64,000 nucleotides of DNA from Silvania hatchlandensis (lineage in GTDB: Bacteria > Pseudomonadota > Gammaproteobacteria > Enterobacterales > Enterobacteriaceae), in contig NZ_JAMGZK010000036.1 in NCBI RefSeq assembly GCF_025564065.1, positions 55,805 to 119,804 of the forward strand. The letters are read 5' to 3'. The notes under the pieces were generated by a model that was not told where the DNA came from, searched no databases, and worked only from the letters and a program-made list of their open reading frames with translations. This document shows, in pieces, positions 1 to 9,047 of the stretch. Position 1 is the stretch's first letter. Every line of letters starts with the position of its first letter. The translations under genes and the position numbers were made by a program.

Positions 1-763
1 CGAGCGTCGCCAGCGCCAGAATCACCACGCAGGCGGTTACGCCAGAGCCGCAGCTGGCAATGGTCGGCTGGTGCAGATCCACGCCCTGACGGTCGAAAAT
101 CTCGCGCAGTTCGTCGGCGGTTTTCAGCTCGCCGTCAAACACCAGATCCCCCCAGGGGACGTTACGCGCACCGGGAATATGGCCACGCTTCAGACCTGGG
201 CGCGGCTCGTCGGCCTCGGCGTTAAAGCGCGGGGCAGGGCGGGCGTCGATAATTTGCGCGGTCTTTTCATGGCTGGCCAGCAGCACGTCGGTCAGGCGTT
301 TGATCGCGCTGGCGTCGATGCCTGGGTCAAAATCCCCTTCCGGTAGGTCAACATTCCCCTGCTGGAGCGGCAGGTCGGCGCGCTGCCAGCCTGCCAGCCC
401 GCCCGCCAAAATCGACACGTTTTCGACGCCGAAGGTTTTCAGCATCCACCACGCGCGCGGAGCGGAGAACAGATTGCCCTCATCGTAGACAACCAGATGT
501 TTATCGCGGCTGATACCCAGCTCGCGCATTGCCACGGCAAACGACTCCGGGCGCGGCATCATGTGCGGCAGGGACGAGGTGTGATCGGAGAGGGCTTCGA
601 TATCAAAAAAAACCGCCCCCGGCAGATGCCCGGCGCGGTATTCAGCGGGTACGTCACGATGCTCCTGGCCTGGCGGCGCCATGCGCGCGTCAAGGAGTTG
701 CACTTCAGGATCGTTAGCGTGCTCAATCAGCCAGTCGGCTGCGACAAAAAATGAGGTGGACAT
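1..763 (-). CDS. sseA: 3-mercaptopyruvate sulfurtransferase SseA (3' end cut by window edge)
   Basis: Two-domain rhodanese that transfers sulfur from 3-mercaptopyruvate to thiol or cyanide acceptors in cysteine-derived sulfur metabolism. The start is the ATG read from 763 downwards (MSTSFFVAADWLIEHA), and 254 codons are visible before the window ends. The catalytic loop CGSGVTA is present, with its cysteine at residue 238 (bases 50-52), the position of the active-site cysteine in the E. coli enzyme of 281 residues. About 27 C-terminal residues are therefore missing. The N-terminal inactive rhodanese domain carries the usual LLDAR and GHLPGA stretches. In E. coli sseA lies directly next to yfhM; here the agl operon separates them. 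Confidence 0.95.
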   Translation of the reverse strand, partial: MSTSFFVAADWLIEHANDPEVQLLDARMAPPGQEHRDVPAEYRAGHLPGAVFFDIEALSDHTSSLPHMMPRPESFAVAMRELGISRDKHLVVYDEGNLFSAPRAWWMLKTFGVENVSILAGGLAGWQRADLPLQQGNVDLPEGDFDPGIDASAIKRLTDVLLASHEKTAQIIDARPAPRFNAEADEPRPGLKRGHIPGARNVPWGDLVFDGELKTADELREIFDRQGVDLHQPTIASCGSGVTACVVILALATL

Positions 764-794
764 GGTTGCCTCCAGCAATGAAAACATTAATGGA

Positions 795-822
795 TTGTCG
801 ATGTTTTTTCTGACATCGACAA
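795..822. repeat. 10-bp perfect inverted repeat between sseA and aglB
   Basis: TTGTCGATGT (795-804) and its exact complement ACATCGACAA (813-822) flank an 8-base loop that is mostly T. It lies between the aglB stop and the sseA start, so it could end agl transcription or act in the sseA leader or promoter. There is no T-run after the stem on either strand, so it is not a standard intrinsic terminator. Confidence 0.6.
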
Positions 823-852
823 GCGAACCACGTCCAGGTCGCGAGCCTGCTT

Positions 853-2220
853 CTAATTTTTCGCTATTTCCCCCTCCTGCCAGGCTTTTTGCAGGGCGGG
901 CCAGTAGTCGCGGTTGGCCTCAATCATCTCATCAAGAATAGCTTTGGCGTGTTCCATGGTCGGCACGGTGCGGTTGAGGGTGAAGGCCTGCAACGCTTTC
1001 TCGTAGCTGCCCTCAACGGTGGCTTCCACCAGCAGCTGTTCCGAAGCCAGCTGCTGCTGCAGCAGGGTCTGATGGAACAGCGGCACCTGACCGATACGCA
1101 CCGGCTCCGGGCCAGCGCTTGTGATATACGCCGGGACTTCGACCATCGCGTCATACGGCAAATTGGTAATTGCCCCGCGGTTTTCGACCATTACCAGATG
1201 GCGCTGGCGCAGGTTGAAAGCCAGCGAGCGGGCCACGTCGACGATAAACTCTCCGTGGACGCCCACGTGGAACGCATCTGACAGAATTCCGGTCTTTTTA
1301 TACTCTTCCGCTGCCGCGAACAGCTTCTTCTCACGGCCGTTCATCACTTCATTGGCGCGGGTGTAGTCCGGATTTTGATGCTCCACAATCTGGTTCGGCA
1401 TCAGGTAGTACTGCAGATACGGGTTCGGCAAGTACTCCGGGAAGTTATCCATGATGGGCTTGATGTTGCGCCAGGTCTTCACCCACGACGGATCCGAGTG
1501 CTGCGGATCGGTTTTGGCCGCATCTTCCGTCAGCAGGCCAAATTTGGCGATATGGCGACGCAGCTCCGGCAGGCGATCCACGCCGTCCACCAGCACGCGG
1601 GTAAACCAGCCGAAGTGGTTCAGGCCGAAGTAATCCACCTCCAGCTTGTGGCGATCCACCCCGAGAATGGCTCCCATATTACGCATCGCCGCCACCGGCA
1701 TATCGCAAATGTTCAGCACCCGGGCGTCAGGACGCAGGCGGCGCACGCCTTCTGCAACGATCGCGGCCGGGTTGGAGTAGTTAACAATCCACGCTTTCTC
1801 GTGCGCATAGCGGTCGACCATATCGATAAGCTCGACCATCGGCAGAATGGTGCGCAAGCCGTACGCCAGCCCGCCGGGGCCACAGGTTTCCTGACCGACC
1901 ACGCCATGGCGCAGGGGGATCTTTTCATCCTGCTCGCGCATTTTGTACTGACCGACGCGCATCTGGGCGAAGACGAAATGGGCTCCGCTGAATGCGACTT
2001 CCGGGTCACCGGTGACGGTAAATTTGATGCTCTGGCTGTGATCGCGAATGACCTTTTCGACCACCGGCGCGATGGTGTTCTGCCGCGCTTCATCGATGTC
2101 GTAGAGGCGAATTTCTGCCAGCGGGAACTTGTCCAGCTGCACCATCAGGCTTTTCACAATGCCCGGCGTATAGGTGCTGCCGCCACCGGCGATAGAGAGA
2201 ATAAAGGGGGGTGTAAACAT
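853..2220 (-). CDS. aglB: 6-phospho-alpha-glucosidase, GH4 family (AglB/GlvA type)
   Basis: Cytoplasmic NAD+- and metal-dependent glycosidase predicted to hydrolyse phosphorylated alpha-glucosides such as maltose-6-phosphate or phosphorylated sucrose isomers to glucose-6-phosphate plus sugar. The 455-residue product starts with the Rossmann motif IAGGGST (residues 10-16). It carries CDMP at 172-175 and GLNHFGW from 199. In GH4 enzymes CDMP marks 6-phospho-alpha-glucosidases, while 6-phospho-beta-glucosidases have CNVP or CNIP; this is the main reason for the call. It starts 11 bases after the stop of the PTS gene aglA, so the two form one operon. It is absent from this locus in K-12 and was probably gained as a catabolic islet. 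The exact substrate is not decided by sequence. Confidence 0.88.
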   Translation of the reverse strand: MFTPPFILSIAGGGSTYTPGIVKSLMVQLDKFPLAEIRLYDIDEARQNTIAPVVEKVIRDHSQSIKFTVTGDPEVAFSGAHFVFAQMRVGQYKMREQDEKIPLRHGVVGQETCGPGGLAYGLRTILPMVELIDMVDRYAHEKAWIVNYSNPAAIVAEGVRRLRPDARVLNICDMPVAAMRNMGAILGVDRHKLEVDYFGLNHFGWFTRVLVDGVDRLPELRRHIAKFGLLTEDAAKTDPQHSDPSWVKTWRNIKPIMDNFPEYLPNPYLQYYLMPNQIVEHQNPDYTRANEVMNGREKKLFAAAEEYKKTGILSDAFHVGVHGEFIVDVARSLAFNLRQRHLVMVENRGAITNLPYDAMVEVPAYITSAGPEPVRIGQVPLFHQTLLQQQLASEQLLVEATVEGSYEKALQAFTLNRTVPTMEHAKAILDEMIEANRDYWPALQKAWQEGEIAKN

Positions 2221-2231
2221 GTTTGTCTCCT

Positions 2232-3776
2232 TCAGAGAATCGTCTCAACGGCTTCTCGCATTTTTTTGACGTGCAGCCCGTAGACCACCTGAACGTTGTT
2301 ACCTTGCTTGATAATGCCTTTCGCGCCCGTCGCTTTGAGCCGTGGCTCGTCGACGATCGCGACATCTTTGACCGTGACGCGCAGACGGGTGTAGCAGTTA
2401 TCCACCACCTCAATGTTGTCGCGTCCGCCGAGACCGATAACGATCGCCTCGCCTAATCCGTCATTGCTGCCTTTCGCCTGGTACTCCTGCTTGCTGTACA
2501 GACGCGTCTCCTGGTCATCCTCCTCGCGGCCCGGCGTTTTCATCCGGAAATGGAGGATCAGGAAGCGGAAGATGACGAAGTAGAGCGCTGACATGATCAG
2601 CCCGACCACGATGTACATCGGCCAGTTGGACTTTTCCGTGCCCAGCGGCAGGTTATAAAGAATGAAATCGATAATGCCGTTAGCGCCAATGGCGTGTACG
2701 CCCAGCAGGGAGAACAACATCATGCCAATCCCGGTCAACACCGCATGCACCACAAACAGCAGCGGGGCGACGAACAGGAACGAGAACTCAATCGGCTCGG
2801 TGACGCCCACCAGCAGCGAGGTCAGCGCCGCTGGGATCAGAATCGCTTTGGCGGCGGCTTTACGCTCCGGTTTGGCGGTGACATACATCGCCAGTGCCGC
2901 TGCCGGCAGGCCAAACATTTTGCTGATGCCGCGCGCATCCCAGACCACGGTGCTGCTGAGCTGCTTCACGTCCGGGCAGGCCATCTCGGCAAAGTAGATA
3001 TTGCGCGCGCCCTGGTAGGTTGCGCCGCAGACGTCCTGGGTACCGCCCAGTTCGGTATACAGGAACGGGGTATAGACCAGATGATGCAGACCGGTCGGCA
3101 CCAGAATGCGCTCAAGGAAGCCGTAAATCGCCACCCCAAACGGCCCGGAGCCTTTAATGGCGAGGGCCATGGCGCTGATACCGTGCTGAGCAAACGGCCA
3201 CAGCTCGCTCATTATCACGCCCAGCAGCATCGACACCGGCAGCATAATGATGGCGACAAAGCAGTGGCCCGAGTAGATCGCCATTGCCCCGTTAAACTGC
3301 ACGCTGGAGTATTTGTTATACAGGTAGCCTGACAGCGCCCCGGTGAGGATCCCGGCGAACACGCCCATCTCCAGCACCTGCACGCCCAGCACCATGCTTT
3401 GCCCGGCGGCCTTCATCTGGTCTGCCGGGGCAAGCGCCCCCTGCAGCTGCAGGGTGACGTTCATGGCGTTGATAAACACCACAAAGGTCACCAGGCCAAT
3501 CAGCGCGGCGTAACCTTTGTCACGCGTGGCAAGGCCAATGGGGATCCCCACGGCAAACACCAGCGCGAGGTTGACCAGCACAGAGACGGCAGATTTTGAA
3601 ATCAGCAGCCCGATGCTCTGTATTACCGGATGACCGAGAAACGGCAGATAACCGGCAAGGTTGCCGTTACCCAGCACGTTACCAAAGGCGATGAACAGAC
3701 CGACAATCGGTAGAATCAGTACCGGTCCGTACAGGGATTTTCCAAAATTTTGTAGGGCGTTCACGGCTCGTTTCAT
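2232..3776 (-). CDS. aglA: PTS alpha-glucoside transporter, EIICB (AglA type)
   Basis: Membrane permease (EIIC, roughly residues 10-400, about ten hydrophobic segments) fused to a cytoplasmic EIIB domain. It imports and phosphorylates an alpha-glucoside. The EIIC signature region around VGVTEPIEFSFLF is clear. The EIIB phosphocysteine lies in NCYTRLRV at about residue 461 of 514. No EIIA domain is present, so a host EIIA such as Crr would donate the phosphate. I chose the ATG at 3776 (MKRAVNAL) because AAGAGAG lies about nine bases upstream; an in-frame GTG at 3803 would add nine residues without a good ribosome site. Its partner aglB follows after 11 bases. AglA/MalX/GlvCB-like proteins are the nearest relatives I recognise. 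Confidence 0.86.
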   Translation of the reverse strand: MKRAVNALQNFGKSLYGPVLILPIVGLFIAFGNVLGNGNLAGYLPFLGHPVIQSIGLLISKSAVSVLVNLALVFAVGIPIGLATRDKGYAALIGLVTFVVFINAMNVTLQLQGALAPADQMKAAGQSMVLGVQVLEMGVFAGILTGALSGYLYNKYSSVQFNGAMAIYSGHCFVAIIMLPVSMLLGVIMSELWPFAQHGISAMALAIKGSGPFGVAIYGFLERILVPTGLHHLVYTPFLYTELGGTQDVCGATYQGARNIYFAEMACPDVKQLSSTVVWDARGISKMFGLPAAALAMYVTAKPERKAAAKAILIPAALTSLLVGVTEPIEFSFLFVAPLLFVVHAVLTGIGMMLFSLLGVHAIGANGIIDFILYNLPLGTEKSNWPMYIVVGLIMSALYFVIFRFLILHFRMKTPGREEDDQETRLYSKQEYQAKGSNDGLGEAIVIGLGGRDNIEVVDNCYTRLRVTVKDVAIVDEPRLKATGAKGIIKQGNNVQVVYGLHVKKMREAVETIL

Positions 3777-3863
3777 GACGTTCTCTCTTAGTGAACCGCG
3801 CACTCAGGGTGCGTCTCAGCATTAAAATTAGCAGGTCAAGCGGCGCATTATCCAGCTATCTTA

Positions 3864-3927
3864 TTGTTTTAAAAACAAATGACGTTAAAGGTAACATGTA
3901 ACGTTCCAGGCTGTGATCCGGGTAACA
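3864..3927 (-). promoter_or_regulatory. Candidate operators and CRP-like site upstream of aglA
   Basis: The 293-base gap between aglA and yfhM holds three symmetric elements. A palindrome TTGTTTT-A-AAAACAA spans 3864-3878. An inverted repeat ACGTTA...TAACGT spans 3882-3904. A CRP-like site TGTGA-N6-TAACA spans 3912-3927, one base off the TGTGA-N6-TCACA consensus. A CRP site suits a PTS sugar operon, and the palindromes could bind a specific regulator that is not encoded nearby. The site also lies upstream of yfhM, so its target gene is inferred from biology only. Confidence 0.45.
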
Positions 3928-4069
3928 GGGCCTGTCGCGCGTGACGCAGATGTTTGCGAGGTGCTTTCCAGAGTCTCACATTGGACTTTTGTTCTTTTGT
4001 ATTAATGAACGTTGCGGATAATAATTACCCCGACGATGACCAACAGGCCCGTGAGGCCAGGGATACAGG

Positions 4070-7000
4070 ATGAAACCGTTTCGCCTTGCCGCGCTTTCTT
4101 TAGCGCTGTTTACCACAATGGCACTTGTCGGCTGTGACAACAGCGACGACAAACCCCAATCAAAGGCGCCCGCTGCGGCTGCCGAACCCGCTGCCAAAAA
4201 GCCTGAAGCGACAAAACCGGACGACGCGACGCTGGCGAAACTGGCAGCGCTTAGCCAGGGCAAAGCGCTGACCCTGCTGGATGCCTCGGAAATCCAGCTC
4301 GACGGCGCCGCCGCGTTGGTGCTGACCTTCTCCGTGCCGCTCGATCCTGCACAGGATTTTGCGCACAGGGTGCATGTGGTAGACAAAAAAAGCGGCAAGG
4401 TCGATGGTGCATGGGAGCTGGCGCCAAACCTGAAAGAGCTGCGCCTGCGGCATCTGGAGCCGAACCGTAACCTGGTGGTGACCGTTGAGCGCGGCCTGCA
4501 GGGGCTGAACAAAAATACCTTTGGCATCGACTACGAAAAAACCATCACCACCCGCGACATCGAACCGAGCGTCGGCTTTGCCAGCCGCGGCTCGCTGCTG
4601 CCGGGCAAGGTGGTCGAAGGGCTGCCGGTGATGGCGCTCAACGTCAATAACGTCGATGTGAATTTCTACCGCGTTAAACCCGAGTCGCTGGCGGCGTTCG
4701 TCAGCCAGTGGGAGTACCGCAGTTCCCTTACCAACTGGGAATCCGACAATCTGCTGAAGCTTGCGGATCTGGTGTATACCGGACGTTTCGATCTTAACCC
4801 GGCGCGCAATACTCGCGAAAAACTGCTCCTGCCGTTGCGGGATATCAAGCCGCTGCAGCAGGCGGGGGTTTATATCGCGGTGATGAATCAGGCCGGGCAT
4901 TACAACTACAGCAATGCCGCCACGCTGTTTACCCTCAGCGATATTGGTCTGTCTGCGCACCGCTACCATAACCGGCTGGATGTCTTTACCCAGAGCCTGG
5001 AAAACGGCGCGGCGCAGTCGGCCATCGAAGTGCTGCTGCTCAACGATAAAGGGCAGACCCTGGCGCAGGCCACCAGCGACGCAGACGGTCACGCCACGCT
5101 GCAGACCGACAAAGAAGCGGCGCTACTGCTGGCCCGCAAGGACGGGCAGACCACGCTGCTGGACCTTACCCTGCCGGCGCTGGATCTGGCGGAGTTTGCT
5201 ATTAGCGGTGCGCCAGGCTTCAGCAAGCAGTTCTTTATGTTTGGCCCGCGCGATCTCTATCGCCCGGGCGAAACGGTGATCCTCAACGGACTGCTGCGCG
5301 ACAGCGACGGCAAACCGCTGGCGGATCAGCCGGTCAAGCTGGAGGTGCTGCGCCCGGACGGGCAGGTGGCGCGTACGGTGGTCAGCCAGCCGGACAACGG
5401 CCTCTATCGCTTCAACTATCAGCTTGAGAGCGGAGCGCAAACGGGCATGTGGCACGTTCGCGCCAGCACCGGCGATAACCAGCAGCGGCTGTGGGATTTC
5501 CATGTCGAAGACTTTATGCCGGAGCGCATGGCGCTCAATCTTGCCGCGCAAAAAGCACCCATTGCGCCTGCGGATAACGTCGCTTTCGACGTGACCGGCT
5601 ACTACCTGTACGGCGCGCCCGCTAACGGCAACAGTCTGCAGGGGCAGCTGTTCCTGCGCCCGCTGCGCGAGGCCGTGGCCGCGCTGCCAGGCTTCCAGTT
5701 CGGTGACATCGCCGAGGAGAATCTGAGCCGCAGCCTGGATGAAGTGCAGCTGACGCTCAACGAAGAGGGACGCGGGCAAATCACGACCGAAAGCCTGTGG
5801 AAAGAGGTCCACTCCCCGCTGCTGGTGATTTTGCAGGCCAGCCTGCTCGAGTCGGGCGGACGTCCTATTACCCGCCGGGTGGAGCAGGCCGTATGGCCAG
5901 CAGCTACGCTGCCGGGTATCCGGGCGCAGTTCGCCAGCAAATCGGTGTATGACTACCGCACCGATACCACCGTTAACCAGCCGATTGTTGAAGAGAACAG
6001 TCAGGCGGGGTTCGATATCGTCTATGCCGATGCGAAAGGGGCGAAAAAAGCGGTGTCGGATCTGCAGGTGCGCCTGATCCGCGAGCGCCGCGACTACGCG
6101 TGGAACTGGTCAGAGAGCGAAGGCTGGCAGTCGCAGTTTGATCAAAAAGATCTGGTCGAAGGTGAGCAGATCCTGAATCTGGCCGCGGACGAGACCGGCA
6201 AAGTGAGCTTCCCGGTTGAGTGGGGCTCTTATCGTCTGGAGGTCAAAGCCCCGAACGAGACGGTCAGCAGCCTGCGCTTCTGGGCCGGTTATAGCTGGCA
6301 GGATAACAGCGACGGCACGGGCGCCGCCCGCCCGGATCGCGTCACGATGAAGCTGGATAAGCCGACCTATCAGCCGGGGGACACCATCAAGCTGCACATT
6401 GCCGCCCCGGCGGCAGGGAAAGGCTATGCGATGATCGAATCCAGCGAAGGACCGCTGTGGTGGAAAGAGATCGACGTCCCGGCAGAAGGGCTGGAGATGA
6501 CTATCCCGGTGGATAAAGCCTGGAAGCGTCACGACCTTTACCTCTCCACGCTGGTGGTACGCCCGGGAGACAAATCCAAATCGGCAACGCCAAAACGCGC
6601 GGTGGGCTTACTGCACCTGCCGATGGGGGATGAAAACCGCCGTCTGAACCTGGCGCTGGAAAACCCGCCAAAAATGCGACCTAACCAGACGCTGACCGTC
6701 AAAGTGAAAGCCAGCGTGAAAGAGGGCGCTGCACCGCAAAAAGTGAATGTGCTGGTGTCGGCGGTGGACAGCGGGGTGTTGAACATTACTGACTATGTGA
6801 CGCCCGATCCGTGGCAGGCGTTCTTCGGCCAGAAGCGCTACGGCGCGGATATCTACGATATTTACGGCCAGGTGATTGAAGGCCAGGGCCGACTGGCGTC
6901 GCTGCGCTTTGGCGGCGATGGCGATGAACTTAAACGCGGCGGCAAGCCGCCGGTGAATCATGTCACCATTATCGCGCAACAGGCGCAGCCGGTGACGCTG

Positions 7001-9028
7001 GATGCCAACGGCGAAGGCACCGTCTCGTTACCGATTGGTGACTTCAACGGCGAGCTGCGCCTGATGGCACAGGCCTGGACAGAGGACGATTTTGGCAGCA
7101 GTGAAAGCAAAATTATTGTCGCCGCGCCGGTCATCACCGAGCTGAATACCCCGCGCTTCCTGGCAAGCGGTGATAACGCCAGGCTGACGCTGGATCTGAC
7201 CAACCTTACCGACCAGCCGCAAACCCTGAATGTGGCCCTGACTGCCGGGGGTAATCTGGCACTGGAGGGGGCGCAGCCGCAGCCGGTGAAGCTGGCGGCG
7301 GGCGAGCGCAGTACGCTGTTTATTCCGGTGCGTGCACTGGACGGCTACGGCGAGGGTGAAATTGCCGCCCAGGTCAGCGGCCTCACGCTGCCGGGGGAAA
7401 CCTTTGCACCGCTGCAGAAGAGCTGGAAAATTGGCGTGCGTCCGGCGTTCCCGGCACAGACCGTGAACACCGGCACGATGCTCAATCCGGGCGAAAGCTG
7501 GCATGCGCCCGTGCAGCACAGCGCTGATTTCTCACCGGCGACGCTGCAGGGGCAGCTGCTGCTCAGCGGCAAGCCGCCGCTCAACCTGGCCCGCTATATT
7601 CGTGAACTGCAGGCCTACCCGTATGGCTGCCTGGAGCAAACCGCCAGCGGACTGTTCCCGTCGCTCTATACCAACGCCGCGCAGCTGGCTGCCCTTGGCA
7701 TTAAAGGCGACAGCGACGACAAGCGCCGGGCGGCGGTGGAGATCGGCATCTCCCGCCTGCTGCAGATGCAGCGCAGCGACGGTGGATTTGCCCTGTGGGA
7801 TAAAAACGGTCCGGAAGAGTACTGGCTGACCGCCTACGTTACCGATTTCCTGGTACGTGCGGGGGAGCAAGGTTACAGCGTGCCTGCTGAAGCCATTAAC
7901 AATGCGAATACCCGCCTGCTGCGCTACCTGCAGGATCCTGGCATGATTTCCGTTCGTTACAGCGAAGAGACGCAGGCCAGCAAGTTTGCCGTGCAGGCGT
8001 ATGCCGCGCTGGTGCTGGCGCGTCAGCAAAAAGCACCTCTGGGTGCGCTGCGCGAGATCTGGGAGCGACACGGCCAGGCCAAATCCGGCCTGCCGGTGAT
8101 GCAGCTGGGGCTGGCACTGAAGCTAATGGGCGATGCGCCGCGCAGCCAGCAGGCGCTGGATCTGGCGATCAAAACTCCGCGCAGCGAGTCGCAAGGGTGG
8201 ATGGCCGATTACGGCAGCCCGCTTCGCGACAACGCGATGATGCTCAGCCTGCTGGAAGAGAACAAGCTGCTGCCGGATGCGCAAAACACGCTGCTGAACA
8301 CTCTGTCGCAACAGGCATTCAGCCAGCGCTGGCTATCAACCCAGGAGAGCAATGCCCTGTTCCTCGCGGGCCGTTCCCTGCAGACCCTTTCCGGGGCGTG
8401 GCAGGCGACGACCAGCCTCGCGGACGGTGGGCTGCGCGGTGACAAACCGCAGGTGCAAAACCTGAATGCCGACCAGTTGGCCGCCCTGGAGGTGACCAAT
8501 ACCGGCTCCGCGCCGCTGTGGGTGCGCCTCGACAGCAGCGGATACCCACAATCCGCGCCGCAGCCCGCCTCCAGTGTGCTGAAAATCGACCGCCAGTTCC
8601 TCGCAACCGACGGCAGCAGCAGGTCGCTCTCCTCGCTGAAGAGCGGCGAGCTGGTGCTGGTCTGGCTGGAGGTGTCGGCCAGCCAGAACGTACCGGATGC
8701 GCTGGTGGTGGATCTGCTGCCTGCCGGGCTAGAGCTGGAAAACCAGAACCTCGCCAGCAGCAGCGCCAGCCTGCAGGAGAGCGGGGCTGAAGTGCAGAAC
8801 CTGCTCAACCAGATGCAGCAGGCGGATATCCAGCATATGGAGTTCCGCGACGATCGCTTTGTGGCCGCCGTGCCGGTCAACGAAGGCCAGCCGGTGACGC
8901 TGGTGTATCTGGCGCGCGCCGTTACGCCGGGAACCTATAGAGTCCCGGTGCCGATGGTGGAATCGATGTACGTTCCGCAGTGGCGGGCAACAGGTGCGGC
9001 CAGCGGCCCGTTGATTGTCGTGCCGTAA
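4070..9028 (+). CDS. yfhM: Bacterial alpha-2-macroglobulin YfhM (ECAM), inner-membrane lipoprotein
   Basis: Large periplasmic protease trap of 1652 residues, E. coli length 1653. It has a lipoprotein signal with lipobox LVGC and lipidated Cys22. Asp23 at the +2 position predicts retention in the inner membrane. Tandem MG domains fill most of the chain. The thioester motif CLEQ begins at Cys1187 and would link covalently to an attacking protease after bait-region cleavage. A C-terminal receptor-like domain closes the protein. pbpC follows after 19 bases, the widespread pairing thought to protect the periplasm and repair peptidoglycan after envelope breach. The gene is intact and collinear with the E. 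coli protein throughout. Confidence 0.97.
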   Translation: MKPFRLAALSLALFTTMALVGCDNSDDKPQSKAPAAAAEPAAKKPEATKPDDATLAKLAALSQGKALTLLDASEIQLDGAAALVLTFSVPLDPAQDFAHRVHVVDKKSGKVDGAWELAPNLKELRLRHLEPNRNLVVTVERGLQGLNKNTFGIDYEKTITTRDIEPSVGFASRGSLLPGKVVEGLPVMALNVNNVDVNFYRVKPESLAAFVSQWEYRSSLTNWESDNLLKLADLVYTGRFDLNPARNTREKLLLPLRDIKPLQQAGVYIAVMNQAGHYNYSNAATLFTLSDIGLSAHRYHNRLDVFTQSLENGAAQSAIEVLLLNDKGQTLAQATSDADGHATLQTDKEAALLLARKDGQTTLLDLTLPALDLAEFAISGAPGFSKQFFMFGPRDLYRPGETVILNGLLRDSDGKPLADQPVKLEVLRPDGQVARTVVSQPDNGLYRFNYQLESGAQTGMWHVRASTGDNQQRLWDFHVEDFMPERMALNLAAQKAPIAPADNVAFDVTGYYLYGAPANGNSLQGQLFLRPLREAVAALPGFQFGDIAEENLSRSLDEVQLTLNEEGRGQITTESLWKEVHSPLLVILQASLLESGGRPITRRVEQAVWPAATLPGIRAQFASKSVYDYRTDTTVNQPIVEENSQAGFDIVYADAKGAKKAVSDLQVRLIRERRDYAWNWSESEGWQSQFDQKDLVEGEQILNLAADETGKVSFPVEWGSYRLEVKAPNETVSSLRFWAGYSWQDNSDGTGAARPDRVTMKLDKPTYQPGDTIKLHIAAPAAGKGYAMIESSEGPLWWKEIDVPAEGLEMTIPVDKAWKRHDLYLSTLVVRPGDKSKSATPKRAVGLLHLPMGDENRRLNLALENPPKMRPNQTLTVKVKASVKEGAAPQKVNVLVSAVDSGVLNITDYVTPDPWQAFFGQKRYGADIYDIYGQVIEGQGRLASLRFGGDGDELKRGGKPPVNHVTIIAQQAQPVTLDANGEGTVSLPIGDFNGELRLMAQAWTEDDFGSSESKIIVAAPVITELNTPRFLASGDNARLTLDLTNLTDQPQTLNVALTAGGNLALEGAQPQPVKLAAGERSTLFIPVRALDGYGEGEIAAQVSGLTLPGETFAPLQKSWKIGVRPAFPAQTVNTGTMLNPGESWHAPVQHSADFSPATLQGQLLLSGKPPLNLARYIRELQAYPYGCLEQTASGLFPSLYTNAAQLAALGIKGDSDDKRRAAVEIGISRLLQMQRSDGGFALWDKNGPEEYWLTAYVTDFLVRAGEQGYSVPAEAINNANTRLLRYLQDPGMISVRYSEETQASKFAVQAYAALVLARQQKAPLGALREIWERHGQAKSGLPVMQLGLALKLMGDAPRSQQALDLAIKTPRSESQGWMADYGSPLRDNAMMLSLLEENKLLPDAQNTLLNTLSQQAFSQRWLSTQESNALFLAGRSLQTLSGAWQATTSLADGGLRGDKPQVQNLNADQLAALEVTNTGSAPLWVRLDSSGYPQSAPQPASSVLKIDRQFLATDGSSRSLSSLKSGELVLVWLEVSASQNVPDALVVDLLPAGLELENQNLASSSASLQESGAEVQNLLNQMQQADIQHMEFRDDRFVAAVPVNEGQPVTLVYLARAVTPGTYRVPVPMVESMYVPQWRATGAASGPLIVVP

Positions 9029-9047
9029 CGTGTGGGGTTTACGTCTG

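Noticed and set aside
1375..2283. 302-codon frame opposite aglB
   Set aside because: Composition typical of an antisense shadow, and aglB has intact GH4 motifs.
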